From positions 1 through 64,000 of the forward strand of contig NZ_LFVY01000015.1 of assembly GCF_001050155.1 (NCBI RefSeq): DNA of 64,000 nucleotides, read 5' to 3'. Both the position numbers and the translations under genes were made by a program. This DNA comes from Nitratireductor soli. Its GTDB lineage: Bacteria > Pseudomonadota > Alphaproteobacteria > Rhizobiales > Rhizobiaceae. The notes under the pieces were generated by a model. It did no database searches, was not told the origin of the DNA, and was given only the letters and a program-made list of their open reading frames with translations. Numbering within the stretch: the stretch's first letter is position 1; every line of letters starts with the position of its first letter. This document shows, in pieces, positions 8,627 through 19,547 of this stretch.

Positions 8627-8806
8627 AAACCGCAGCCTGCATCATGGTTACCGTGCCTCTGGATAGAGGCTGAGAAGAAGCCTGAGATGGTTTCGGCAAT
8701 CGTGCTGCTGAAAAGCAGCTAGTCAATCGGCGATGCCGGTTTCATTGGCGCATACACGTGCGCCCGATGGTCCGAGACCAGTCTCTTCTATGACGAAGGA
8801 CTGGAA

Positions 8807-10258
8807 ATGACTGAAACTCCCAAATTGATCGTTCGTTTCGCGCTGGTCGCGGAACAACCTAACTCGCGTGACGAAGAGCGGTTGAGCTCCGTCTCTAGCG
8901 AGAATTCGATAGCAGGCATCAAGCGCTACACGGGTTTCGTCCGGGGACGCGACCTCTTCAGCCTGTTCGATCACGTCTCTCTCGAAGCAAACCCCCGTGC
9001 AGCCAAGGTCGGGAGCGTGACCACCGCCATTCTGGAATCGCTGGAGACGACCCCCGAGCTTTTCCCTTTCAAGTCCAAGGGGATCTTGATCGGCACGTCC
9101 ACCTACGAGACATTGCAGCGCAACCGCTTTGAACTCGCATTCGAGGACCCCGCTTCCGAGGGCATCCTTGATGGTGGTCACAACATGCTGGCCATCGGCC
9201 TGCACATGCTCTCCGCAGTTGCCGAAGAGAGGGAAATTGCCCGCATCGCTCTATGGGAGGACATGAAGGAACTCTGGACCGAATACCGCAAGGAGCTTGA
9301 GAAGGAAAAGGAGAGCTTCGACTTCTTAGTGCCGGTTGAGCTTCTCGTGCCTTCCGACATTGAAGATGTGGGTGCCGTCCAGCAGTTTGAAATGTCAGTG
9401 CTGGAGATCTGCGCTGCTCGCAATAACAACGCCCAGCTAACGCAAGAAACTAAGTCGAACAAGCTAGGCTTCTACACCGAGATCAGGGACCGCCTAGATC
9501 CCAAGATTGCGGCCCGCGTCGAGTGGAAGAGCAATGAATGGGAGAGCAGCGAGGCGCGCCCGATCAAAGTTCGCGACCTCCTTGCCCTGTCGTGGATCCC
9601 GCTGAACAAGGCGAATGAGGCGCATCTGCTGCCGCTGGACATCAGCGTCACCCCGCAGAATATCTATCGCAACAAGGGGGAGTGTTCGAAGCAATTCGAT
9701 AAGCTCATGCGCCACCCTGGAGTCTCCGCGCCAATTGCAGGGGAAGGGCCGACGCACGATCTGCACAACGACACGGTGAAAGGCTGCTTCGATATCCTCG
9801 CGGATCTGCCGGCACTGTACGACCAAATCTACGAGGAATTCCCGGAAGCTTATAACTCGAATCACTATCGCTTCGGTTCGAGCACGATCGTAAAGATGTA
9901 TGACCCGGTCAAACGCGACACCGCCAAGGACAAAGCGTCGTATGTAGCGACACAGCCGATGACCCACTATCTCAACCGCCCGGTCAAATACCGCTATCCC
10001 GACGGCCTAATCATGCCGCTTGTTTACGGCCTAAAAGGCTTGATGGAGATCGAGGACAACCGCGTGGTGTGGGCCACGGAGCCGAGTGCCTTCCTCAAGA
10101 AGTATCTCAGCGATATCGCCGGCGCTTACCGCTTGGTGCTGGACATGGCGCGCTTCGACCCGCAGAAGCTCGCCAAGAACCAAGCCAGCCACGAGTTCGC
10201 CGTGGGCGAGTTCGAGAAGGCGTTGCTCAAGCATCGGGCGAAGAAGACAGCGGCCTAA
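8807..10258 (+). CDS. AIPR-like protein, possible phage-defence gene
   Basis: A 483-residue protein starting at an ATG with AAGGA about 8 bases upstream. Residues 84-131 read ELFPFKSKGILIGTSTYETL, then a strand, then GILDGGHNMLAIG. This parallels the AIPR core, where a 'NNGI' strand is followed by a 'NGGQQT' turn. Around residue 190 EICAARNNNAQLTQETKSNK matches the AIPR 'N-x-Q-x-x-v' segment. AIPR proteins are named for abortive infection phage resistance, and related DGQHR-type folds occur in DNA-modification defence. No partner gene is adjacent. Codon use is less GC-biased than its neighbours, consistent with acquisition. The family call is by motif only. Confidence 0.6.
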   Translation: MTETPKLIVRFALVAEQPNSRDEERLSSVSSENSIAGIKRYTGFVRGRDLFSLFDHVSLEANPRAAKVGSVTTAILESLETTPELFPFKSKGILIGTSTYETLQRNRFELAFEDPASEGILDGGHNMLAIGLHMLSAVAEEREIARIALWEDMKELWTEYRKELEKEKESFDFLVPVELLVPSDIEDVGAVQQFEMSVLEICAARNNNAQLTQETKSNKLGFYTEIRDRLDPKIAARVEWKSNEWESSEARPIKVRDLLALSWIPLNKANEAHLLPLDISVTPQNIYRNKGECSKQFDKLMRHPGVSAPIAGEGPTHDLHNDTVKGCFDILADLPALYDQIYEEFPEAYNSNHYRFGSSTIVKMYDPVKRDTAKDKASYVATQPMTHYLNRPVKYRYPDGLIMPLVYGLKGLMEIEDNRVVWATEPSAFLKKYLSDIAGAYRLVLDMARFDPQKLAKNQASHEFAVGEFEKALLKHRAKKTAA

Positions 10259-10265
10259 TTATCGT

Positions 10266-10306
10266 AAGAATGGCCGTCGAAAGCACGTCGGCGGCCATTC
10301 GCATGG
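10266..10306 (+). terminator. Hairpin after the AIPR-like gene
   Basis: GAATGGCCG and CGGCCATTC form a 9-bp stem about 10 bases after the stop codon, around a 15-base loop. There is no U-run, so intrinsic termination is uncertain. Confidence 0.4.
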
Positions 10307-10552
10307 ATCGCGTTGATCGACGCGTTTCTAAAACCTGCTCGGCGTTAAGGGCCGGAGACCGGACCATCGTTCTCGAATGGGCGAATGACTTCTTTGTGGA
10401 GCGCCCATCCTATCCCTGAACGGCCGCAATTGAGGCACGTTGAGGTTGAAGTTCTGCAGCCACCTAAAGGCAGCTTTCCCAGATCCGCTGCCCAGAAGCT
10501 GCCGGTCCGCAAACCACCCCATGTAGGTTATAGATCCGGGGCCGGATGGAAG

Positions 10553-11105
10553 GCAGCTTCGGGGATGACGGCGTAGTGCGGCGCGGAAAAGCGCAGCAAG
10601 CATGGGATCGCGATCCCACCCATCCAGGCCACCCCATCCAGCCCCTATCCCGTCATCCCGGCCGAGCGAAGCGAGAGCAGGGACCCATTGAGCGGCGCGG
10701 CCGGGGTCCGCAGAAGGCGCCGAGATGGAAGGGAGCGAAACGAGGGCCGGGCCGCGCTCGGCGCAGTCTGCCAATGGGTCCCGGATAGCCTGCGGCTTCC
10801 GGGATGACGACGTGGGGTGGCGCGGAGCAGCTTCGGGGATGACGACGTGGGGCAACGTAGAAAAGCGCAGCAAGCGTAGGATCGCGATCACCCCTACCCT
10901 TCATCCAGGCCATCCCCACCCTGTCATCCAGGCCATCCCCACCCCGTCATCCCGGCCGAGCGAAGCGAGAGCCGGGACCCATTGAGCGGCACGGCCGGGG
11001 TCCGCAGAAAGCGCCGGGATGGAAGGGAGCGAAACGAGGACCGGGCCGCGCCCCGCGCAGTCTGCCAATGGGTCCCGGATAGCCTGCGGCTTCCGGGATG
11101 ACGGC
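10553..11105. repeat. Tandem duplication of an approximately 275-bp noncoding unit
   Basis: Copy A runs from about 10553 to 10811 and copy B from about 10827 to 11105. Both begin GCAGCTTCGGGGATGACG and share GAAAAGCGCAGCAAGC, CGTCATCCCGGCCGAGCGAA, CCCATTGAGCGGC and CTTCCGGGATGACG. The 160-bp right-hand blocks (10650-10811, 10944-11105) are nearly identical and are themselves palindromic at their ends (CGTCATCCCGG / CCGGGATGACG). Copy B has an extra direct repeat of CATCCAGGCCATCCCCACC. No gene lies in 10307-11135. Confidence 0.85.
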
Positions 11106-11135
11106 GTTGTGTGCGGTGTTTGGGGGAAGCGCGGA

Positions 11136-11423
11136 TTACTGGTTCAGCGTTGAGTACAGGTCCCGCCATTGAGGATTGATCGCTTCGATCATCTCCAGTT
11201 TCCACTTGCGCCGCCAGCGCTTGATGCGTTTTTCATCGTCGATCGCGTCGCGGATGTCATGATAGTCGCGGTACCAGACCAGCATTTTCACCCTGTACTT
11301 CTCGGTAAAGCCACCAGTGATGCCTTCACGATGCTCCCAAACCCGCTGTTCGAGATCGCTTGTGACACCCGTGTAAAGCGTGCCGTTCTTGCGCGATGCG
11401 AGAATGTAGACATAACCGCCCAT
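11136..11423 (-). CDS. GIY-YIG nuclease superfamily protein (UPF0213-like)
   Basis: A 95-residue single-domain GIY-YIG protein. The motif appears as YVYIL at residues 4-8 and LYTGVTSDLEQR at 16-27, with the catalytic-type Arg in the latter, followed by a basic helix (EKRIKRWRRKWK). Such small proteins are frequent next to repeats in bacteria; the true substrate is unknown. The start at 11423 puts the beta-strand at the N-terminus; 11438 is an alternative five codons earlier. It follows immediately on the tandem duplication. Confidence 0.85.
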   Translation of the reverse strand: MGGYVYILASRKNGTLYTGVTSDLEQRVWEHREGITGGFTEKYRVKMLVWYRDYHDIRDAIDDEKRIKRWRRKWKLEMIEAINPQWRDLYSTLNQ

Positions 11424-11545
11424 CGCCGAATGATACACGCAAAGGTTGCCGGCGACAATCGCACGTCATCCCGACCGCAGGGAGAGCCGGCCTTCTTCCA
11501 ATAGATCCAGGCTCTCCCTACGAATATACCGGATGGCGGCGCCCC

Positions 11546-11899
11546 TCAAAGCTCCAGGAACGCCTCGAAGCCGCCATAGATCATGCGCTGGCCGTCGAAC
11601 ACCTGTTTCCACTCATCGCCCTGCAGGCGGGCGTCGGCCAGGACCCTGGCGACGATCGCGTCGCGGGCGGCGCGGTCCTCATAGACGATCCAGGAGAAGA
11701 TGACGGTCTCATCGTCCTTCGCCTGGACGGCGCGCGGGAAGGACGTCACCTCGCCATAGGGCACGTCGTCGGCGACCGCCTCCACATAGGCGAGCGCGCC
11801 GTGCTCCTTCCACACCCCGCCGGCCAGGCTGGCCATCTTCTTGTAGGTCTCCAGATTGGCTTTCGGGACGGCGACAATGAAACCATCGACATAGGACAT
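11546..11899 (-). CDS. DUF1428 family protein
   Basis: A 117-residue protein of the DUF1428 (YbaA-like) family, a dimeric alpha/beta-barrel fold of unknown function. The family's start MSYVDGFIVAVPKANLETY is intact, as is the conserved WKEHGALAYVEAVADD region. The start at 11899 has GGGAG about 7 bases upstream; longer in-frame extensions lack a site. It is monocistronic, with a repeat-like remnant near 12005-12055 upstream. Confidence 0.88.
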   Translation of the reverse strand: MSYVDGFIVAVPKANLETYKKMASLAGGVWKEHGALAYVEAVADDVPYGEVTSFPRAVQAKDDETVIFSWIVYEDRAARDAIVARVLADARLQGDEWKQVFDGQRMIYGGFEAFLEL

Positions 11900-12059
11900 G
11901 GGAAACTCCCTGGGGTTGTGTGACAGCCGAAGGACGAAGAATGCCGGCGCGATCCGACACCGGCGAGAGAAATTTTTGCGCCCGCAGCGGCAGCCGGCAC
12001 CTTCGTGCATCCCGTCAATGGGTTCCGGTGCCTGCGGGCCCGGGATGACGGCGGAAAGG

Positions 12060-14903
<2,844 letters not shown>

Positions 14904-14990
14904 GAGCCGAATATGGAATCGCGCGCGGCAAATGGAAAGGGGTGCGCCGTCACGAATCCGCCGCGCCATGCCCATGCTGACATAAGGCTG

Positions 14991-15521
14991 TCAGGAGGGC
15001 GGGCAGTCCCGCATGGCGGCGCCGATCACCTCGGCCGCCCCGGCAAGCGAGAAACGGGCGAAGGTTTCGAACGGCGAATCGGTTTCGGCGTTCGGCTCGG
15101 GCGTCACATCGAACGACAGGGTCAGGCGCCGGCCCCGCTGCATCTCGTCGAGCAGCCCCGGGTCGAGATCGGCCAGGTAGCCCTCCGCCTCCGTCCCCTG
15201 CCCCGTCAGCACCACCGCATCGTCGGAACCGGCCGCGGCCAGCGGAAAATAATGGCCGTCCACCTCCGCCTCGATCCGATGCGGCTGGTAGAAATAATCG
15301 GCCTCGACGCCGCCATCGCCCCCACCCGCAACCGGCAGGACCGGGCCGCCCGAGGCATAGACCAGAAGGTTGAACGGCGCGCCGCATTCGATCACCAGCC
15401 GGGTGATGTTGCTGTTGCCGTCGTCGGGCGTCGCCATGGCGATGCCGTTTTCCAGACGCCATTCGGCGCGCGCCGGCAGGCAGGCGCAAGCAAAAGCGAG
15501 AAGGGCAAGGACGGCACGCAT
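14991..15521 (-). CDS. Secreted hypothetical protein
   Basis: A 176-residue protein with a clear signal peptide (MRAVLALLAFACACLPARAE, cleavage after about residue 19). The mature part is acidic and beta-rich, with two cysteines (one near ECGAPF, one near the C-terminal RDCPPS) that could form a disulfide in the periplasm. A TTG six codons earlier is possible, but the ATG gives a standard signal peptide. It lies between uvrB and the SixA-like gene on the same strand. No family was recognised. Confidence 0.7.
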   Translation of the reverse strand: MRAVLALLAFACACLPARAEWRLENGIAMATPDDGNSNITRLVIECGAPFNLLVYASGGPVLPVAGGGDGGVEADYFYQPHRIEAEVDGHYFPLAAAGSDDAVVLTGQGTEAEGYLADLDPGLLDEMQRGRRLTLSFDVTPEPNAETDSPFETFARFSLAGAAEVIGAAMRDCPPS

Positions 15522-15593
15522 GATACGGAGCTTATCCAATTTCCCGGCGAAGGTGGAGACGCAATCCTCCAGAAAGCAGAATCAGCGAGACGC

Positions 15594-16112
15594 TCAGGGA
15601 AAATCCTTCGGCCGCAGGAAATGCGCCAGCCGCGCGGCGCCGAAGCCGAGGCCCTGCCACGGGCCGTCCAGCGTGAACCGGGCGAGTGCCCCGCTGGGGA
15701 ATTTCTTGCTCATCCGGTCGAGCGCGCCGTCATCGGAACCGGGGCCGGCGAGCGCGGCGGCCAACCCTTCGAGCCCGGGATTGTGGCCGACCAGAAGCAG
15801 GCGCTCCGCCGCCGGCGGAGCCTTGCGGACCGCCGCCAGAAGCCGCTCGGCAGACGCCATGTAGAGCTCCGCGTCGAAGGCGGCCGTATCGGCCTCGACG
15901 CCGAGCTCGGCGGCGACAAGCCGCCAGGTCTGCTGCGCCCGGCGCGCCGACGAAACCAGCATATGATCGGGACGCCAGCCGCGCGCGGCAATCTCGCGCC
16001 CCATCAGCGGCGCGGCGCGCCGGCCGCGCGGCGCCAAGGGCCGCTCGAAATCGCCAAGCGACGGATCGTCCCAACTCGATTTCGCATGGCGCAGCAGAAT
16101 CAGTTCTCTCAT
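15594..16112 (-). CDS. SixA-like histidine phosphatase
   Basis: A 172-residue histidine-phosphatase-superfamily protein. The RHG-type motif LRHAKSSW is at residues 7-14 (phospho-acceptor His8), the second Arg is in VSSARRAQQT, and the second catalytic His is in LLVGHNPGLEG near residue 109. This short form matches SixA-type phosphohistidine phosphatases; whether it acts on an HPt domain or a small molecule cannot be told. GAGGAGAT precedes the ATG by about six bases. Confidence 0.85.
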   Translation of the reverse strand: MRELILLRHAKSSWDDPSLGDFERPLAPRGRRAAPLMGREIAARGWRPDHMLVSSARRAQQTWRLVAAELGVEADTAAFDAELYMASAERLLAAVRKAPPAAERLLLVGHNPGLEGLAAALAGPGSDDGALDRMSKKFPSGALARFTLDGPWQGLGFGAARLAHFLRPKDFP

Positions 16113-16134
16113 GCGTCATCTCCTCTAGGGTCAG

Positions 16135-16204
16135 GACCTATTAATCTGGTGGGGCGATTTTTCCCAACAGATGGGGACCATCTGTTGGGATCGCACCACT
16201 AGGA
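16135..16204. repeat. Two-hairpin element, right half (copy A)
   Basis: CTGGTGGGGCGATTTTTCCC followed by the hairpin CCCAACAGATGG/CCATCTGTTGGG and ATCGCACCACTAG. This is the right half of the 122-bp element seen whole at 31526. Its stem carries C:G where other copies have T:A, changed on both arms. Confidence 0.85.
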
Positions 16205-16277
16205 CCCGGCCGGAACGCCATTGCAGCCAACATGCAGAAGCAGCCGCGCCAACCGCCGGGGAGCCGGTCGCCCATAG

Positions 16278-16321
16278 TTTTACCCGGGTATATTGACAGA
16301 AATATTATACCCGGGTAAAAA
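16278..16321 (+). promoter_or_regulatory. Twin palindromic operator around a promoter for the DUF2239 gene
   Basis: TTTTACCCGGGTATA (16278-16292) and its exact reverse complement (16306-16320) flank TTGACA at 16293-16298, with TAAAAA at 16316-16321 after a 17-bp spacer. Each arm holds the palindrome TACCCGGGTA, and the two centres are 27 bp apart. A dimeric repressor binding both would cover the -35 and -10 boxes. The cognate regulator is not identified in this window. Confidence 0.8.
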
Positions 16322-16345
16322 GTGGAAAATTCCCTGGAGACGACC

Positions 16346-16963
16346 ATGACCACCACCTACACCGCCTTTCACGGCAAAAAATGCCTGGCCAGCGGACCGG
16401 CGGCCGAGGTGGCACTGGCCGCCCGGGCCGTCCTCGACATGCATCCGGCAGCCGACCTGTTCATCTTCGACGACGCGACGGGACGGCAGACCGATTTCAA
16501 CCTGACCGGCAGCAAGGCCGAAATGGCGGCCAGGCTGGCGCCCGCGCCCCGAAAGCCCCAGGCGCCGCGCACGCCGGGCCGCCCCAAACTGGGCGTGGTG
16601 GCGCGCGAAGTGACGCTGCTGCCGCGCCAATGGGACTGGCTGGGCAGCCAGCCGGGCGGCGCATCGGCGACCCTGCGCCGGCTGGTGGATGCGGCCCGCA
16701 ACGCCGGCGCGCCGCGCGAACGCACCCGCCAGGCGCAGGCGGCGGCCGACCGTTTCATGATGGCGATGCTGGGCGACCAGCCGGGCTATGAGGAAGCGGC
16801 GCGCGCGCTCTACGCGGGCGACGCCAAGGCGTTCCGCGGCCGCATCGCCGCCTGGCCGGCCGATCTCAAGGCCCATGTGGAGCGGCTGGCGGCGCCCGCC
16901 TTCGGCGATGCCGCTATGCCTGGTGGTCTGACCGAAACAGATGGTCCCCATCTGTTTCGATAA
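16346..16963 (+). CDS. DUF2239 family protein
   Basis: A 205-residue protein of the DUF2239 family. It begins MTTTYTAFHGKKCLASGP with GGAG about 8 bases upstream; an in-frame GTG eight codons earlier is less likely. Features include a beta-rich N-terminal part (LFIFDDATGRQTDFNLTG), an Ala/Pro linker, GRPKLGVVAREVTLLPRQW, and a C-terminal helical domain. The last 13 residues (GGLTETDGPHLFR) and the stop come from an adjacent hairpin repeat, so the native end has been altered. Function is unknown. The strong twin operator upstream indicates tight control. Confidence 0.85.
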   Translation: MTTTYTAFHGKKCLASGPAAEVALAARAVLDMHPAADLFIFDDATGRQTDFNLTGSKAEMAARLAPAPRKPQAPRTPGRPKLGVVAREVTLLPRQWDWLGSQPGGASATLRRLVDAARNAGAPRERTRQAQAAADRFMMAMLGDQPGYEEAARALYAGDAKAFRGRIAAWPADLKAHVERLAAPAFGDAAMPGGLTETDGPHLFR

Positions 16964-17000
16964 GTCAGCCCACAAGCTATTGATCCGGTGGGGCGATTTA
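16921..17000. repeat. Two-hairpin element, left half (copy B)
   Basis: GGTGGTCTGACCGAAACAGA begins the left hairpin (CGAAACAGATGG/CCATCTGTTTCG). The linker ATAAGTCAGCCCACAAGCTA follows, then TTGATCCGGTGGGGCGATTT, where the copy stops. It overlaps the 3' end of the DUF2239 gene and supplies its stop codon. Confidence 0.88.
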
Positions 17001-17032
17001 GGGGCGCGAAGGAACGCGACTGTAGAACCAGG

Positions 17033-17575
17033 CTAAGGCGCGACCGGCAATGCCTTGAACATGATGGTCGTCGCATCGAGGCGGCCATCGAAGGGATCGC
17101 GGCAATAGCCGGGGATGACGCCGGCCGTTGCGAAACCGAGCGCCGCATAGAGCGGTTCCGCCTTGTCGCCGCTGCGCGTGTCGAGCGTGATCAGGCTGCG
17201 CCCGAGCGCCAGGCTGTGCGCCTCGAGCGCCGCCATCAGCGCCCGGCCGATGCCGCGACGGCGACAGGCCGGGTCGACCAGCAGCTTGGCGGCCTCGGCC
17301 CGGTGCGGCTGGTTGGGCGGCGTATCGGTGACGAGCTGCACCGACCCGACGAGCCGCCCGCCCTGCCAGGCAACCAGCAGAATCCGGCCGCCCGCGCCAA
17401 GCGGCGGCAGCACCTTGCCGCGCCAAAAGGCTTCCGCCTCCGCCAGGGAGAACGGCAGCACGAAGCCGATGCTGGCCCCATCATGCACGCAGGCATGCAG
17501 GAGCGAGGCCAGATCCGCCAGGTGACGCCCGGCTTCTTCGGCCGAAAGCACGGCGATGGTCAGTTCGTCCTTCAT
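17033..17575 (-). CDS. GNAT family N-acetyltransferase
   Basis: A 180-residue GNAT acetyltransferase. The acetyl-CoA-binding motif A is visible as VDPACRRRGIGRALMAALE near residues 100-118, preceded by the strand RILLVAWQGGRLVGSVQL. A C-terminal segment PLYAALGFATAGVIPGY is typical of motif B. It starts six bases after the XRE-cupin regulator stops, so the two form an operon. The substrate is unknown; the pairing suggests the regulator responds to it. Confidence 0.88.
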   Translation of the reverse strand: MKDELTIAVLSAEEAGRHLADLASLLHACVHDGASIGFVLPFSLAEAEAFWRGKVLPPLGAGGRILLVAWQGGRLVGSVQLVTDTPPNQPHRAEAAKLLVDPACRRRGIGRALMAALEAHSLALGRSLITLDTRSGDKAEPLYAALGFATAGVIPGYCRDPFDGRLDATTIMFKALPVAP

Positions 17576-17581
17576 GACCCC

Positions 17582-18151
17582 TCACAGGATAAAGAGAAGA
17601 TAGCGTGCCGCGACCGTGGCGGGCGTCGAGAAGACGCTCGGGCCGCGCAACTGGTAACGCAGGCAATCACCGGGCTGGAGACGGTGGTCCCGCCCATCGA
17701 CGCCGACGGTGAGTTCGCCCTCGGCGAGAAGGAGATGATGCTCCAGCCCGCTTCTGGGCGGCGCGTCATAGGCGATGCGCGTGCCCGGACCAAGCGTACA
17801 CTCCACCACCTCGCCGCCCAGCGCCCGCGACGGCGGCGAGACGAGGCGACGGTGGAAATCATGCTGCGGATCGACCCAAACGGCCTGCGCGTCGCGGGCG
17901 ACGCGCGGGGCAAAATCATCCTCGACCAGATACATCAGCCGCGAGACGGTGATGCCATAGGCGGCGCACAGCCTGCCTAAGACGCTGGCCGTCGGACTGA
18001 CCTCGGCGTTTTCCAGCCGCGACAGGGTGGCCCGGCTGACATTGCTGCGCTCGGCGAGCGCATCGAGCGACCAGCCCCGCTCGCCACGCAGGGCGCGCAG
18101 CCGCTGGGCGATGCGGTTGTCGAACGCGGATTGGGTGGGGATTGTTTCCAT
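17582..18151 (-). CDS. XRE family regulator with C-terminal cupin domain
   Basis: A 189-residue transcription factor. Residues about 12-66 form an HTH_3 DNA-binding domain (RLRALRGERGWSLDALAERS, SRATLSRLENAEVSP), and residues about 115-185 form a cupin (PGTRIAYDAPPRSGLEHHLL, ELTVGVDGRDHRLQPGDCL). This architecture typically senses a small ligand. The start at 18151 has only a weak GGGATAA upstream. It is first in a two-gene operon with the GNAT protein and probably autoregulatory (inference). Confidence 0.87.
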   Translation of the reverse strand: METIPTQSAFDNRIAQRLRALRGERGWSLDALAERSNVSRATLSRLENAEVSPTASVLGRLCAAYGITVSRLMYLVEDDFAPRVARDAQAVWVDPQHDFHRRLVSPPSRALGGEVVECTLGPGTRIAYDAPPRSGLEHHLLLAEGELTVGVDGRDHRLQPGDCLRYQLRGPSVFSTPATVAARYLLFIL

Positions 18152-18236
18152 ATATGAGAAATTATCCCGAAAAAGATCGCAGCGCAAGCGACCTGGCTGA
18201 CTGTCCTGATTGGAGCCCGGAAGGCTTTTGTCTCTG

Positions 18237-18422
18237 GTGTTGCCCGTCATCCCCGGCGAGACGATCCTGCTCATTGTCCGACCGGACGCGGCCCTGATCC
18301 AGCGCATGCGGCAGGCCTTTGCCAAAGGGCGGACGCGCAAGGCCTGTATCGGCTGCGAATGGGCAGCGCTGTGCACATCGGTCGCGCGCGAGGGTTACCG
18401 GCGGACGCGGCTTGCCGGATAA
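18237..18422 (+). CDS. Small cysteine-motif hypothetical protein
   Basis: About 61 residues, divergent from the XRE-cupin gene. The conserved-looking core is GETILLIVRPDAALIQRMRQ, then ACIGCEWAALC with three cysteines (CxxC..C), a possible metal site. There is no ATG. GTG at 18237 is chosen because GGAAGG lies 12 bases upstream; TTG at 18228 or 18210 are alternatives. Similar short proteins are seen in other rhizobia, but no function is known to me. Confidence 0.5.
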   Translation: MLPVIPGETILLIVRPDAALIQRMRQAFAKGRTRKACIGCEWAALCTSVAREGYRRTRLAG

Positions 18423-18622
18423 CGGCATAGCAACGCGCGGCTGACATCTTGTGTCGCACCCCCATTTATGTAATTAATCCCGCGCGCTCGGGTGATTGCA
18501 GACCTGGAGACTGGAAGCGTTTGGATGGACGACCCCTTTCCCCGACCTTGTTAAACTCTCGACGACCGTGAACCTGCGCACGTTGCGCAGACGCGACTTC
18601 TCAAAGGGAATAGGAGTTTCCC

Positions 18623-18835
18623 ATGGCCCAGACCGGCACCGTTAAATTCTTCAATGAAACCAAAGGCTTCGGCTTCATTACGCCGGATGATGGCGCGAAG
18701 GACGTGTTCGTCCACATCTCCGCCCTCGAAGCCTCCGGCATCAGGACCCTCGCCGATGGCCAGAAGGTCAGCTTCGAGACCGAGCCGGACCGCATGGGCA
18801 AGGGCCCGAAGGCCGTTAATCTGTCGCTGGCCTGA
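18623..18835 (+). CDS. Cold-shock protein, CspA family
   Basis: A 70-residue single cold-shock domain that binds single-stranded RNA/DNA. RNP1 (KGFGFI) is at residues 14-19 and RNP2 (VFVHIS) near 30-35. AGGAG lies about 6 bases before the ATG. The approximately 200 bases upstream hold a likely long 5' leader, as in many csp genes, including GTGCGCACGTTGCGCAG-type self-complementarity near 18570-18590. A close paralogue is 0.5 kb downstream. Confidence 0.95.
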   Translation: MAQTGTVKFFNETKGFGFITPDDGAKDVFVHISALEASGIRTLADGQKVSFETEPDRMGKGPKAVNLSLA

Positions 18836-19331
18836 TCCTTCAGCCTGATACAGAGATCTATTGTCGGCGTGGCGGTCTTCCGCCGCGCCTTTTCTTTGCC
18901 TGCAGTGTTCCCCATCGGCGATGAACTTCGCCACCCGTCCTATTCATAAAAGTTTCGCTTGCCCGTCTCTGAAAAATCGGGGAAGCTTCACTCTGTTCGG
19001 GCATTTGCCGGCCCGGAGACTGGAATAGCATGCCCTGGTTGAGGAATTTCTGGGTTGAGAAATTTCTGGAAAGGCCCTCCGGGAAGTCGCGCCGATGCTT
19101 ATGGAGAAAACATGCCTGTGGGACCGTGTCCCGCACCCCATGTCCCAGTGGTCTGACCGAAACAGATGGGCACCATCTGTTGGGATCGCACCACCAGACC
19201 ATGCCGAGCAGATGAGGCACGAAGCTGACTGTTTCTTCTCCCCCAGTAAACGACCGATGACGCCATGGGCCGAAACCCGGCAAGAGGTTTGCCCGCAGAG
19301 ACCAGCATGAAGGGAGAAAGGACTCCTTCCT
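18836..19331. other. Interval between the two csp genes
   Basis: About 500 bases without a supported gene. It contains a chimeric hairpin element (19141-19203). The remainder has open minus-strand frames that merely run through repeats. The last 30 bases supply the ribosome-binding site of the second csp gene. Confidence 0.5.
19141..19203. repeat. Two-hairpin element, chimeric single-hairpin copy (copy C)
   Basis: The left side is AGTGGTCTGACCGAAACAGA from hairpin 1; the right side is CCATCTGTTGGGATCGCACC from hairpin 2. The linker is missing, so the copy looks like recombination between the two homologous stems. The outer stem bases (GAA versus GGG) no longer pair fully. Confidence 0.8.
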
Positions 19332-19547
19332 ATGTCGCAGAGTGGTATCGTAAAGTTCTTCAATCAGGCCAAGGGGTTCGGGTTCATCACCCCGGATGCC
19401 GGCGGAGCCGATGTATTCGTTCACATCTCAGCCGTTCAGGCCTCCGGCCTGCCCGGCCTTGAAGACGGGCAGAAAGTGAGTTTCGAGACCGAGCCGGACA
19501 AGCGCGGCAAGGGACCGAAGGCCGTCAACCTGGCGGTTTCGCACTAA
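19332..19547 (+). CDS. Cold-shock protein, CspA family (second copy)
   Basis: A 71-residue cold-shock domain protein about 70% identical to the neighbour at 18623, with RNP1 KGFGFI and RNP2 VFVHIS intact. It differs mainly in residues 8-26 and at the C-terminus (AVSH). The ribosome-binding site (AAGGA) precedes the ATG. The stop codon TAA runs directly into a repeat that starts GAGCATTTTGCGG. The pair is a local duplication whose copies may differ in temperature or growth-phase control. Confidence 0.94.
   Translation: MSQSGIVKFFNQAKGFGFITPDAGGADVFVHISAVQASGLPGLEDGQKVSFETEPDKRGKGPKAVNLAVSH

Noticed and set aside
8807-10258. ParB-like or DndB protein as the identity of the 483-residue gene
   Set aside because: The DGGHN turn resembles DGQHR, but the surrounding strands and the later ARNNNAQ segment fit AIPR better. 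No dnd genes are adjacent.
10328-10985. Several overlapping open frames in the tandem duplication
   Set aside because: All run through repeated palindromic DNA, so their openness reflects the repeat and not coding selection.
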